From the NCBI GenBank assembly GCA_963737625.1, contig CAVTTK010000002.1, positions 1,922,001-1,986,000 of the forward strand: a stretch of 64,000 nt of DNA, read 5' to 3'. The position numbers and the translations under genes were made by a program. Below the pieces are notes generated by a model. It was given only the letters and a program-made list of their open reading frames with translations. It was not told where the DNA came from and did not search any database. This document shows positions 28,118 through 37,487 of this stretch, one piece after another. Numbering within the stretch: the first letter of the stretch is position 1; every line of letters begins with the position of its first letter. Source of the stretch: Bog-756 sp963737625. Lineage in GTDB: Bacteria; Actinomycetota; Acidimicrobiia; Acidimicrobiales; RAAP-2.

Positions 28118-29274
28118 GGCAGCTGGGATTGCCGCGCCGTGAGCGAGAAGGACTTCGTCTTACCGGCCAGAGAGGTTCGCTCCGGAAGCGACCAGGACCC
28201 AGGCCCGTGACCATTGACCGATCCGACCGAACGGACAACTCCCGAGCGGTGGTCCAGCTCTTCGAGAAGCACCGGTCGGTCCAACCTCCGAGACAGTTCG
28301 GCCGCCTCGAGCACCTCGACTACCGCCAGCCCGTTCTTTCCGTCGGTCTGCGGAGTCGACCCGGTCAGGATGCACTCGAGGAAGTGCTGGTCCTGCAGCG
28401 TCAGCGGCTCGTTCGAGGCCACGAAGGGAACAACGATGTCTCCATAGCGGTACGACATCGGCGGCTGGGTGAGGTTGTCGTTGGCGCCGGCTCCGGTATT
28501 GACGCCCTTGTCGAGGACGCGGATCCGGTCCTCGGGCGCTAGATCGTCGTAGACGGCCATCTTCTTGCTGCCCACGGCGGTGATCTTCCGCACCTTGCAG
28601 GGATCGAGCCAGCTGACGTGGATGTTCGCCGTGAGCCCTCGGTCGTCGAAGAAGTCATCGTAGAACAGCCGCAGGTAGGCGACGTCCTCGAACCGCCGGT
28701 GGGCGTGGCGCGAGGCCCAGGCCTGCACGGCGGTGGGCTTCCGGCCGAGCACGTAGTTGATGATGGATACATCGTGTGGCGCAAGGTCGAAGATGACGTT
28801 CACATCAGGTTGATAGAGACCAAGGTTGAGTCGGGCGCTATCCAGGTAGTAGAGGTCGCCGAGTTCGTTCGTCTGCACCAACTCGCGAAGTTTCCACACG
28901 GCGGGGTTGTATTCGAAGGTGTGCCCCACCATGAGCGTCACACCGGCCTGCGACGCCGCACTCATCAGCCGCCGCACGCCGGCAACAGATGGGGCGAGTG
29001 GCTTCTCCACCAGGACATGCTTTCCGGCCTCGATGGCCTGGAGGGCCACCTCGACATGGGTGGTCGGCGAGGTGGCTACCACCACGGCGTCCGCGTCCGG
29101 CAACGCCGCCTGCAGTTCGGTGTACTGACGAGCCGTCTTGTAGGTGCGGCTCAGCTTGGCCAGTTGTTCTTCGCTGCGATCGACGATGAGCACCTCGTCG
29201 ACGTCGTCCAACGCCCCAAGCACCCGGACGTGCTTCGACCCCCAATAGCCGCAACCGACAACGGCAATGCGCAT
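28114..29274 (-). CDS. Gfo/Idh/MocA-family sugar-nucleotide oxidoreductase, WbpB/WlbA-like
   Basis: A ~386-residue NAD(P)-dependent dehydrogenase. MRIAVVGCGYWGSKHVRVLG is the Rossmann dinucleotide fold, and HVLVEKPLAPSVAGVRRL contains the family's EKP motif. The C-terminal half is the alpha/beta substrate domain. The likely role is oxidation of a nucleotide sugar at C3 to give the ketone used by the next gene's aminotransferase. The ATG at 29274 has GGAGG nine bases upstream; the GTG at 29283 abuts that ribosome site and is unlikely. It is the first gene of the minus-strand polysaccharide operon, with a long AT-richer gap upstream. Confidence 0.9.
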   Translation of the reverse strand: MRIAVVGCGYWGSKHVRVLGALDDVDEVLIVDRSEEQLAKLSRTYKTARQYTELQAALPDADAVVVATSPTTHVEVALQAIEAGKHVLVEKPLAPSVAGVRRLMSAASQAGVTLMVGHTFEYNPAVWKLRELVQTNELGDLYYLDSARLNLGLYQPDVNVIFDLAPHDVSIINYVLGRKPTAVQAWASRHAHRRFEDVAYLRLFYDDFFDDRGLTANIHVSWLDPCKVRKITAVGSKKMAVYDDLAPEDRIRVLDKGVNTGAGANDNLTQPPMSYRYGDIVVPFVASNEPLTLQDQHFLECILTGSTPQTDGKNGLAVVEVLEAAELSRRLDRPVLLEELDHRSGVVRSVGSVNGHGPGSWSLPERTSLAGKTKSFSLTARQSQLP

Positions 29275-30642
29275 CTTGTACACCCTCCGCCTGAGCTCGC
29301 GCCCTGTCCCCTAGAGATCCCACATGACAGCAGGCTCGTGCGCGTTCGCACTTGATTCCTGCTTATGCATCGATGGCAAGGTACAAGATAGCGAGGAACC
29401 CAATCGGGCAACATAGTCATTATTGGTGAACTTTATCCACGAACTATTGGTGGTTTCGGGAGCCATGGCATTTACGGCCACCGCTCGTGGTTCCTCGGTC
29501 ACTGGGGGTCCTTCGACGCCCCGTTCCGACGGTCGCCGTACGGTTCACGATCGTGAAGGTTGGGAGCGCTGGTGAGAGCCGGACGTGATCAACTCGTATG
29601 CCCATGCACAACGACGTCCGCCCTCGCCTCGCGGATTACCCGCGTTCCGACTCTGCGTCGGCACGCTTCCAACGCAGAGCGTGCTCGTCTGGTACTCGCG
29701 GCCACGCACGGTCGTCACTCCGTGTGGTTCTTCGGCGCCAACCGGAAGCCCGGCGGTGATGGCGGTGAAGAGAGTCCGATGGGCGCCACCCACCCATCAC
29801 CCTGATGTGCTCCATCGACAAGACAGGTCATCTGCCCCGTCTGGGCGCACGGCCAACGCCCATACCCGATCATCGGGCCATCACCCAGGGGCGCCGAAGT
29901 CACGCCGGTACCTCGCTCACCTGCGGAAACCCGCAGAGTATCGGCGAGAGCTGACCGGCCCCATCGTCGGGCCTGGCCGCGCAGATACCGGGGGGGACCC
30001 GACGTGGAGGTGCCACATGCACGCGCCTTCGTGGAGTCGCACGACGTTGCCGGCCACGATCGGTGCGATGCGACGTACGGTGCGCACCGGCCTCTGTTCC
30101 GGTACTCCATCACGGATCTGCCCCCGTGTTCGTGAGCCGGGTGCCGGGCTCAGGTCGTGGGCCAGATGAGCATCGAACCCACGACGGGATTCCGATGCCA
30201 GCCTCCGACGGACTGCTGAGTACCATCCCCATGAGCGACGCGGTCTGTGCCGGCACGGCGACAGGTGCCACCCCACGTGCAGACGCCCTCACGCAGCGAG
30301 GTTCTCACCGTCCCGTGCACCGGAGCCGACAGCCTCGGCGACGGCCGGGCTCTTGGCACCGACTGTCCGGTCACAAATACTGCTGGTGCCAGGTCCATCA
30401 ATACCGGTTGATTGTCTCCGATGTGCAGGGTGAGTGGATGAACCCGGGACGATGCGAGATCCCGATGATCGAGTCGAGGAACAGGTCTGAATGACCCCAG
30501 CATTCCAACGATCAAACTGGCGGAGCTGTTCTCGGTTACCCTGAGTCGGGACCTAGGAAGCCGTCCGGCTGGAGTGGGTCGCCAGTTTCAAAATGCTCCC
30601 GTCGGGTCGGGGGTTGCGCCGAGAGCGGAGAGGGGCGATGCC
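29275..30642. other. Long intergenic region between the divergent polysaccharide operon and phosphoesterase gene
   Basis: About 1.37 kb without a supported gene. The stretch around 29380-29450 is clearly AT-richer than its surroundings and should hold the polysaccharide operon promoter. At 30352-30393 an imperfect inverted repeat (CTTGGCACC and GGTGCCAGG, 24-base spacer) lies about 250 bases before the plus-strand gene. It could be an operator, but nothing else supports that. Confidence 0.4.
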
Positions 30643-32355
30643 ATGCGCAGACTCACACTCGTCGGGTGTTGTGTGGCGCTCGTGGGCAGCTTGCTCTGGA
30701 CGCTGCACGGGGTGGCGTCGGCCCAAGGGACCACGCCGACCCCCGGCAAGCTCGCCGTGATCGTGATGGAGAACGAGCCGTTCGACGACATCGTCGGAAG
30801 CCCCCAGGCCCCCTACCTGAATCAGCTGATCTCCCAAGGGGAGCTGTTCACCGACTACTCGGCCCTGGCCTCGAGCAGCAATCCGAACTACCTGGCCATG
30901 ACCAGCGGCCTTCCGTCGCCGCAGTCCCCTCCTTCGGCAAACATCTTCCAGGCCATCGACAGCACGGGCTCGCTCCGGTGGAAGGAGTACATGGAGTCGA
31001 TGCAGGGGAACTGCGCCGGCGGGACCAGCGGCGATGTGCCCGGAACCACGGACCTCCTGTACACGGCCAGCCACGACCCGGACTACCAGTACCACGCCAA
31101 CAGCACCTGCACAGCCAACGACGTGCCAATGACCACAGGCACCTTTCATTCGGCGAACCTTCCGGACCTCAGCTACATCGTCCCTAATGAGTGCGACGAC
31201 ATGCACACACTGCCCACCGGCGGACAGGCGTGCCCGGCCTACTTCGGCTCGAACTCCGCATCCAGCCTGATCGGCTTGGGGGACAACTGGCTGGCCGCCG
31301 TGGTCCCGTCCCTGCTGGCCCAGCCCGACATGACCGTGCTCATCACCTGGGACGAGGGCTCGCTCCGGACCTCTCCGCCGGAACACATCGCCACCCTCGA
31401 GGTGGGGGCCGGAGTGACGGCTGGGTCACGGGACGGAACCCCCTACAACCACTACAGCCTCGAGGCGGGGCTCTACGGCCACTTCGGGCTCGGCCCCGCA
31501 CCCAACAACGGTGCCGCCGCCTCCCCCCTTCCCATTCCTGATCCCGGGTTCCCCCCGCCACCTCCGCCGCACGGCTACTGGCTGGTGGGTCAAGACGGTG
31601 GCATCTTCACCTTCGGGTCCGCCCAGTTCTACGGATCTACCGGCTCACTGCGCCTGAACCGTCCGGTCGTGGGAATCACTCCCACCCAGGACGATGCCGG
31701 CTATTGGCTCGTGGCGTCGGACGGAGGTCTGTTCACCTTCGGCGATGCCGGGTTCTACGGATCGATACCCGGACTGGGTTTGCTTCCGGCCGGCACTCCC
31801 GGCAACGTCCGGCGGTTGAACGCTCCGGTGGTGGGCATGGTGCCGTCGTCCGATGGCGCCGGGTACTTCATGGTGGCTTCGGATGGAGGAGTCTTCGCCT
31901 TCGGCGACGCCCAGTTCGAAGGCTCATGTCCCGCCATCGGTGGGTGTTCCGGTGCGGCCGTAGCCGTGATGCCCGACGCCAGCGGCCTCGGCTACTGGGT
32001 CGTGACACAAACGGGGCACGTCTACAGTTTCGGTGACGCCATCTACTACGGGGCACCCGGTCCCCAGGGCACCGTCACCTCGGCCGTGCGCACGCCCGAT
32101 GGCTACGGCTACTGGATCCTCTTCAACACCGGTGCGGTCGCCCAGTTCGGCGATGCGACCAACTTTGGCAGCCTGCCGGGTGGAGTGACCGGAGTACTCA
32201 ACCCGGCCACGGCCATCTTCTCCACGGCTGACGGCCGGGGCTATTGGGTCGCCACCGCCAACGGTGCCGTCTACCCCTTCGGCGATGCTCCGAATGACGG
32301 GAGCATGGCCGGAAAGCATCTGAACGCCCCGATCATCGCCGCTGTCGGTCGGTAG
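30643..32355 (+). CDS. Secreted phosphoesterase (phospholipase C/acid phosphatase superfamily) with six GYW repeats
   Basis: A 570-residue exported protein. A signal peptide (LVGCCVALVGSLLWTLHGVA) is followed by a ~270-residue domain with VIVMENEPFDDIVGSPQAPY, NPNYLAMTSG and VLITWDEG, the pattern of the PF04185 phosphoesterase family (metal-dependent hydrolysis of phosphodiesters or phosphomonoesters). A proline-rich hinge (PDPGFPPPPPPHG) then leads to six imperfect repeats from 31573, each starting GYW or GYF and containing a FGDAxFxGS segment. ATG 30643 follows GGAGAGGGG. The frame is open 23 codons upstream without a signal-like sequence. The six repeats may form a beta-propeller that binds the cell wall or a polymer. 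Confidence 0.82.
   Translation: MRRLTLVGCCVALVGSLLWTLHGVASAQGTTPTPGKLAVIVMENEPFDDIVGSPQAPYLNQLISQGELFTDYSALASSSNPNYLAMTSGLPSPQSPPSANIFQAIDSTGSLRWKEYMESMQGNCAGGTSGDVPGTTDLLYTASHDPDYQYHANSTCTANDVPMTTGTFHSANLPDLSYIVPNECDDMHTLPTGGQACPAYFGSNSASSLIGLGDNWLAAVVPSLLAQPDMTVLITWDEGSLRTSPPEHIATLEVGAGVTAGSRDGTPYNHYSLEAGLYGHFGLGPAPNNGAAASPLPIPDPGFPPPPPPHGYWLVGQDGGIFTFGSAQFYGSTGSLRLNRPVVGITPTQDDAGYWLVASDGGLFTFGDAGFYGSIPGLGLLPAGTPGNVRRLNAPVVGMVPSSDGAGYFMVASDGGVFAFGDAQFEGSCPAIGGCSGAAVAVMPDASGLGYWVVTQTGHVYSFGDAIYYGAPGPQGTVTSAVRTPDGYGYWILFNTGAVAQFGDATNFGSLPGGVTGVLNPATAIFSTADGRGYWVATANGAVYPFGDAPNDGSMAGKHLNAPIIAAVGR
31573..32352 (+). repeat. Six diverged GYW-type protein repeats
   Basis: Units begin GYWLVGQDGG, GYWLVASDGG, GYFMVASDGG, GYWVVTQTGH, GYWILFNTGA and GYWVATANGA, each followed about ten residues later by F-G-D/S-A. 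They match the six better-conserved units at 58275-59072. Confidence 0.85.
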
Positions 32356-32704
32356 TGATGCAATCCCTCTCCTCCGGGACTACGCCAACCGACGCCGGCG
32401 CACGATGGCCGGGCTCGGGCGCCGACAGGCCAGGGATGGCCAGCTACAGGATCGAGACATCAGAATCCACCGGAGGCCTGCCCCTATGGGCCCGGTCCAC
32501 ACACCAAGGGTGGGACCGGAGTCACCCGATGTGGCAGCCCGTCGGTGCACGCGGAGCCAGCTTGGAGCCCGCCGTCACCTCCGAACTCGCACCGGTACCA
32601 CCGGGTCGTCGTTTCCAAGCGGTGGCAGTTGACCGACGATGGGCCGGTCAGCTAAACACCCCTGACCGGCAGAGAGCGGACACCGGTGGTTGGGGGCCTA
32701 TCTG
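32356..32704. other. Intergenic, no gene recognised
   Basis: About 350 bases between two plus-strand genes. No family motif or strong hairpin seen; it may contain the antiporter promoter. Confidence 0.35.
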
Positions 32705-34102
32705 ATGCATTTCGCCGACTCTGATCTGGCTCGGCTGTTCATCGCGCTGGCCGTGCTCCTTCTCGCCGCCCATGGTGTCGGCATGATCTTCTCCCGCTTC
32801 GGTCTTCCCGCCGTGATCGGAGAGATCCTGGCCGGACTGCTCCTGGGCCCGTCCGCACTCGGTGCGGTCCTGCCCGCCGCTCAGCACTGGATCTTCCCGT
32901 CTACCGGCTCGTCAGCGGCGGCCTTGGGAGCCGTCTACCAACTGGGTCTGCTTCTGCTCATGTTCGCCGCCGGCTCGGAGATGCAGCGACTTCTGCAGCG
33001 CAGTTCGTTGCGAACGGTCGGGCTGATCGCGTCGTTCGGACTCGTCCTGCCGTTTGCTGCGGGTCTTGGATTCGTCGCCGTTCTGGGCAGTACCCAGTTC
33101 ATGGGCACGGCCCACAACCACGCCGCGTTGGCCCTCGTGTTCGGAATGGCGGTCGCCGTGACGAGCATCCCGGTGATCTCACGCATCATGCACGATGTCG
33201 GCTTACTCGGCACCCGCTTTGCTCGGATCGTCCTCTCCGTGGCCGTCATCGAGGACATCGTGCTCTACGTCATCCTGGCCGTCGTCATCGGGCTCGTGCG
33301 GACTACGGGAAGCGAAGCGTTCGGACTCCCGGCCGCTCTGAACCTCCACAGCGTCCCAACCAGCAGCGCCTACCACACCGTTGTGGCCGTGCTCTTCCTG
33401 GGTGTGGCCCTCACGGTCGGGGGTCGAGCTTACAAGCGGCTGCGGGCAAATCCATTGGCTGCCCGCAGCCCGGTCGCCCTTCAGCTCCTGTGGATGCTGG
33501 CCCTCTCGGCGGGAGCCCTGGCCCTCGGACTCGTGCCACTCTACGGGGCGTTCGTGGCCGGAATCGCCGTTGGCGTTGCCGACGATGACAGCCCCGAGGG
33601 CAGGAAGGCCGTACGAGAGCGCAACTCCCTGGAGCTCATTTCGTTCGGCTTCTTCATCCCGATCTACTTCGCCATCGTCGGGATCCAACTCGACTTGGTC
33701 CACCATTTCGACGTGCTGTTCTTCCTCGGATTCCTCGTCTTCACGTGTGTGGCCAAGGCGGCCAGCGTGTATCTGGGTGCTCGGCTCTCGCGCGAGAACC
33801 GGTTCATGTCCGCCAGCTTCGCCATCGCCATGAACGCCCGCGGCGGACCCGGAATCGTCCTGGCCTCGACGGCATACGCCGCGGGGATCATCAACGAATC
33901 GTTCTTCGTCAGCCTGGTGATGCTCTCCGTCGTCACCTCGCTCCTCGCCGGCTCGTGGCTCGAGCGCGTGGCCGTCCGGCTCGGCGCTCCGGACCGTCGA
34001 CACCGCAAGTCGTCGGTGCCACACGGCAGTAGCGCCGCACCACCAGAACCCCGGGAGCTCCCGACCCGGATCGGCGGCCGAGCGTTCGACAGCTTGGAGT
34101 AG
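32705..34102 (+). CDS. Monovalent cation/proton antiporter, CPA2 family
   Basis: A ~465-residue polytopic membrane protein with about 12 TM helices. LPAVIGEILAGLLLGPSALG is the conserved first-half motif of Na+/H+ or K+/H+ exchangers of the KefB/NapA type. SVAVIEDIVLYVILAVVIG contains the acidic pair position (ED) used for ion binding. It should exchange a monovalent cation for protons at the inner membrane. A C-terminal hydrophilic tail of ~50 residues carries no TrkA-N (RCK) domain, so it is the short form. ATG 32705 is chosen over TTG 32690; ribosome sites are weak for both. Confidence 0.88.
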   Translation: MHFADSDLARLFIALAVLLLAAHGVGMIFSRFGLPAVIGEILAGLLLGPSALGAVLPAAQHWIFPSTGSSAAALGAVYQLGLLLLMFAAGSEMQRLLQRSSLRTVGLIASFGLVLPFAAGLGFVAVLGSTQFMGTAHNHAALALVFGMAVAVTSIPVISRIMHDVGLLGTRFARIVLSVAVIEDIVLYVILAVVIGLVRTTGSEAFGLPAALNLHSVPTSSAYHTVVAVLFLGVALTVGGRAYKRLRANPLAARSPVALQLLWMLALSAGALALGLVPLYGAFVAGIAVGVADDDSPEGRKAVRERNSLELISFGFFIPIYFAIVGIQLDLVHHFDVLFFLGFLVFTCVAKAASVYLGARLSRENRFMSASFAIAMNARGGPGIVLASTAYAAGIINESFFVSLVMLSVVTSLLAGSWLERVAVRLGAPDRRHRKSSVPHGSSAAPPEPRELPTRIGGRAFDSLE

Positions 34103-34631
34103 TCCGCCGGAATGGCTCGGCATCAATCTGGCCTTTCCGGTGGTGTCGACCAGTGCGCCGGCCAGTCGGGAAGCCTTCGCCGAGTACGCCGAGCAGGCCA
34201 AAGCCATGATGCTCCTCGGGGAGCGGGCCGTCGTCGGCTCAATCGCTCGTTCTGGACATCTGACTTCTCCCGATGCCGGTTCGCCTTCCCACGGGTGTGA
34301 CGGACCAGGAGGTGAAGCCGACCCCGATGGCCGTTCGTTGAGATGAGAATCGAGTCCTGGCGCTGGTTCCGCCCTGCGGAATCTCGAGGACGGGGCCAAC
34401 GGGCTAGCCGAGCAGGCCAACACCGTCGACCAGACATCGGGCCGGCGGGGAGCGGGCGACTGGCAGACAGCGGACCGGGGAAAGGTCCACCACCCGAACG
34501 AGGGCAGAGCGGCCGACAGGCAGAGCGGCCGAGAGGGGGCCAGGAAACCGCCGGGGGGTGGGAGTCTGAGCATCCAGCCTCCCACCCCGGACCACGCCGT
34601 ACTCGCCCTCGACCGGGAGGCAGCCCGTACA
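34103..34631. other. Intergenic, no gene recognised
   Basis: About 530 bases of high-GC sequence before the alpha-mannosidase gene. Open frames occur on both strands but none has a motif or a ribosome site. Confidence 0.35.
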
Positions 34632-37322
34632 GTGGAGGCCATGGCAGTCCGGCGCGTGGCCATCGTCCCCCACACCCACTGGGATCGCGAGTGGTACCAC
34701 TCCTACCAGGAGTTCCGCCTGAAGCTCGTCGATGCCCTCGACGCCCTTCTTTCCCTGCTCGAGTCGGACGACAGCTATCCCCACTTCATGCTCGACGGGC
34801 AGATGGCCGTGGTGGACGACTACCTCGAGGTCCGACCCGAAGGTGAGGAACGCCTGCGGGCACTGGCCTCGGCCGGGCGCATCAGCATGGGGCCCTGGTA
34901 CATCCTGATGGACGAGTTCCTGGCGTCGGGCGAGACCATCATCCGCAATCTCCAGCTGGGCCTCCGGCGCGGTGCGGCCTTCGGCGGGACCATGGATGTC
35001 GGCTACCTGCCGGACATGTTCGGCCACATCGCCCAGATGCCCCAGATCCTCAGCGAGGCCGGACTCGCCGACGCCGTGGTCTGGCGGGGCGTACCCTCCG
35101 CCATCACGCGAAGTGGGTTCTGGTGGGAGGCACCCGACGGTTCGACCGTACGGGCCGAATACCTGCCCGACGGCTACGGCAACGGCGCCACCCTACCCGA
35201 TGACGCCAAGGCCCTGGTCGAGCGGACGGCCGACCTCTTCGACGAGACGAAGGAGTTCGTGCTGGGTGACCTTTTGTGCATGAACGGTTCCGACCACCTC
35301 CTGGCCCAGCCCGAGCTGGGCCGGGTCGTGGCCGAGGCCAACGCCCTCCAGGACGACGTCGCCTTCGCCATCACGTCGCTCCCCCGGTACCTGGCCACCG
35401 CTCCCCGCCAGGGTCTGGAGCGGTGGCAGGGTGAGCTCCGGTCAGGATTCCGGGCCAACATGTTGATGGGAGTCACCTCGAATCGGGTCGACGTGAAGCG
35501 GTCGGGGGAGCTGGCCACCCGCCAACTCGAGCGCAGGGCCGAGCCGCTGGCGGCCCTGTTCCAGTCGCCCGAGGCCTGGCCGCAGCGCCAGCTCGACCTG
35601 GCCTGGAAGGAAGTGGTGCGCAACTCGGCCCACGACTCCATCTGCGCCTGCTCGGTCGATGACGTCGTCGACGCCGTCCTCCATCGCTATTCCGAGGCCC
35701 GCACCATCGCCACCGGACTGGCGGACCGGGCCGTCGCGTGCCTGGCCCGATCGATGGCCCAACCGGGCCCCTACGTGCTCAATCCGGCAGCCCGACCCCG
35801 GTCAGGCGTGGTCGAGCTGGTGGTCGGGGCGGACGACCCCCCGGCCCCCGGTGTCCAGGTGCTCTCGGACGGGGCCCGGCCCACGCCCCCGCGGGCGCTC
35901 GATGCGGACACCGTTCGCACCATCCTCCAACAGCTCCAGGGACCCCAGATCGAGCACGACGCCTGGCTGCAGGACATTGTCGTCGAGGAGGACGAGGACG
36001 GCATCAGCGTCCTGTTCTCGGTGGGACCCGAGGAACGGCACCATGTCCCGATCGCCCGGGCCAAGAAGGACATCTACGCCCGGATGGAGGCCCGGCCCGA
36101 CGCGGTGATCCGCCTGGGCCTCGCCCAACGGCCCATACGTCACATCGCCGCCCGGGTCGACGGGGTGGCCGGCTACGGATGGCAACGGTTCCAGCCGGTG
36201 CCCCCTGTCCACCCGGCCACGGCCACGGACCCCGGTGGGCCGGTGGTCCTGTCCAACGGCCTGGTGTCGGTGGCGGTCGATGCGATGGCCGGCACCTTCT
36301 CCTTGAACGGCGTGCCCGGCTACGGCCGGCTGGTCGACGGCGGGGACCTGGGCGACTCGTACAACTACTCGCCTCCCGCCGGGGACAGCTTCGTGGACTC
36401 GCCGGAGACAGTGGCCGTCCGGGTCCTCGAGTCCGGTCCCGTGCGGGCCCGGGTGGCCATCACCGCCACCTACCTGCTGGCCGACCACATCGACGGGGGA
36501 TCCAAGGCCCGCGTGGGGACCCAGACCACCGAGATCGAGACCACCCTGGAGGTCCGGGCCGACGAGCCGGCGGTCCGGGTCACCACCACGTTCGTCAACC
36601 AGAGTCGCGACCACCGCCTCCGGGTCCATCTCCCGCTGCCCGAGCCGGCCCGGACATCACGGGCCGAGTGCGCCTTCGCCGTGGTCGAGCGGGGGCTCAC
36701 CGCCGAGGGCCGAGCCGATGAGAGGGGGCTGCCCACAGCACCGGCCCGTCGCTTCGTCTCGGCCGGAGGCCTGACCGTGGTCCACGACGGGGTGTGCGAG
36801 TACGAGCTGATCGACATCACCACCGATCCAGAAGGGGACAGGGCGACGACGATGGCGCTGACCGTCTTGCGGTCGACCGGCATGCTGTCCCGGGCCGGCA
36901 TGGCCTACCGACCCTTCCCGGCCGGCCCGGTGACCCCGGTGGAGGGGCTCCAGATGGCCGGCAAACGGATCACCCTCCACTACGCCGTGGCAGTGGATGT
37001 CGAGGACCCCTACGCCCTGGCCGATGACATTCTCCTCCCTCTTGAGGTGGTGACCAGCCACGGGGGCGGCATCCGTCCACCGGCGGGGAGCGAGCTGTCC
37101 ATCACCGGTGCCGAAGTGAGCGCCGTGCGCCGGGTCGGAGAGCAGCTCGAGGTCCGGGTCTTCAATCCCCGGCCGACACCGACGACGGTAGCGATCGTCG
37201 GACGGGCAGGCTGGCTGGTCGATCTGCGGGGCCACCCCCAGAGCCCCGTCGAAGACTCGTTCGAGCTGCGGGGATTCGGGTTGGCCACGGCCAGGCTGCG
37301 CCCCACTGGTATGACCGGCTGA
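34632..37322 (+). CDS. Glycoside hydrolase family 38 alpha-mannosidase
   Basis: An 896-residue cytosolic enzyme without a signal peptide. The N-terminal catalytic domain has IVPHTHWDREWYHSYQEFRL (zinc-binding histidine and aspartate) and DVGYLPDMFGHIAQMPQIL, whose aspartate is the GH38 nucleophile. NSAHDSICACSVDDVVDAVL marks the following helical domain. The last ~400 residues form the beta-sandwich region typical of the family (total 850-1050 residues). It would hydrolyse alpha-mannosides, perhaps from mannosylglycerate or from recycled glycans. GTG 34632 has GGGAGG 11 bases upstream; ATG 34641 is the alternative. No transporter or kinase gene for mannosides adjoins it, except possibly the binding protein that follows. 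Confidence 0.93.
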   Translation: MEAMAVRRVAIVPHTHWDREWYHSYQEFRLKLVDALDALLSLLESDDSYPHFMLDGQMAVVDDYLEVRPEGEERLRALASAGRISMGPWYILMDEFLASGETIIRNLQLGLRRGAAFGGTMDVGYLPDMFGHIAQMPQILSEAGLADAVVWRGVPSAITRSGFWWEAPDGSTVRAEYLPDGYGNGATLPDDAKALVERTADLFDETKEFVLGDLLCMNGSDHLLAQPELGRVVAEANALQDDVAFAITSLPRYLATAPRQGLERWQGELRSGFRANMLMGVTSNRVDVKRSGELATRQLERRAEPLAALFQSPEAWPQRQLDLAWKEVVRNSAHDSICACSVDDVVDAVLHRYSEARTIATGLADRAVACLARSMAQPGPYVLNPAARPRSGVVELVVGADDPPAPGVQVLSDGARPTPPRALDADTVRTILQQLQGPQIEHDAWLQDIVVEEDEDGISVLFSVGPEERHHVPIARAKKDIYARMEARPDAVIRLGLAQRPIRHIAARVDGVAGYGWQRFQPVPPVHPATATDPGGPVVLSNGLVSVAVDAMAGTFSLNGVPGYGRLVDGGDLGDSYNYSPPAGDSFVDSPETVAVRVLESGPVRARVAITATYLLADHIDGGSKARVGTQTTEIETTLEVRADEPAVRVTTTFVNQSRDHRLRVHLPLPEPARTSRAECAFAVVERGLTAEGRADERGLPTAPARRFVSAGGLTVVHDGVCEYELIDITTDPEGDRATTMALTVLRSTGMLSRAGMAYRPFPAGPVTPVEGLQMAGKRITLHYAVAVDVEDPYALADDILLPLEVVTSHGGGIRPPAGSELSITGAEVSAVRRVGEQLEVRVFNPRPTPTTVAIVGRAGWLVDLRGHPQSPVEDSFELRGFGLATARLRPTGMTG

Positions 37323-37487
37323 GCCGGATCCGCCGGGGCGTGCCCGGCGGCCGGCCGGTTGACTGGCTAACTTGGTCGAGCGGTGGCTCAGGCCAGACGA
37401 AGAGCGGGGGGATTCCGTGAAAGTCATGTACAGCCGGTCGGGCATTGTCCATGGAACGGCCTGGACCCGGTGAGCGGCCGGAATCCG

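Noticed and set aside
30130..30260. tRNA-like T-arm (GGGTTCGATGCTC on the minus strand)
   Set aside because: No matching acceptor or anticodon stems can be built around it.
33203..34675. A 490-codon minus-strand frame
   Set aside because: It runs opposite the antiporter gene and the following gap; composition is Arg/Ser/Glu-rich with no motif.
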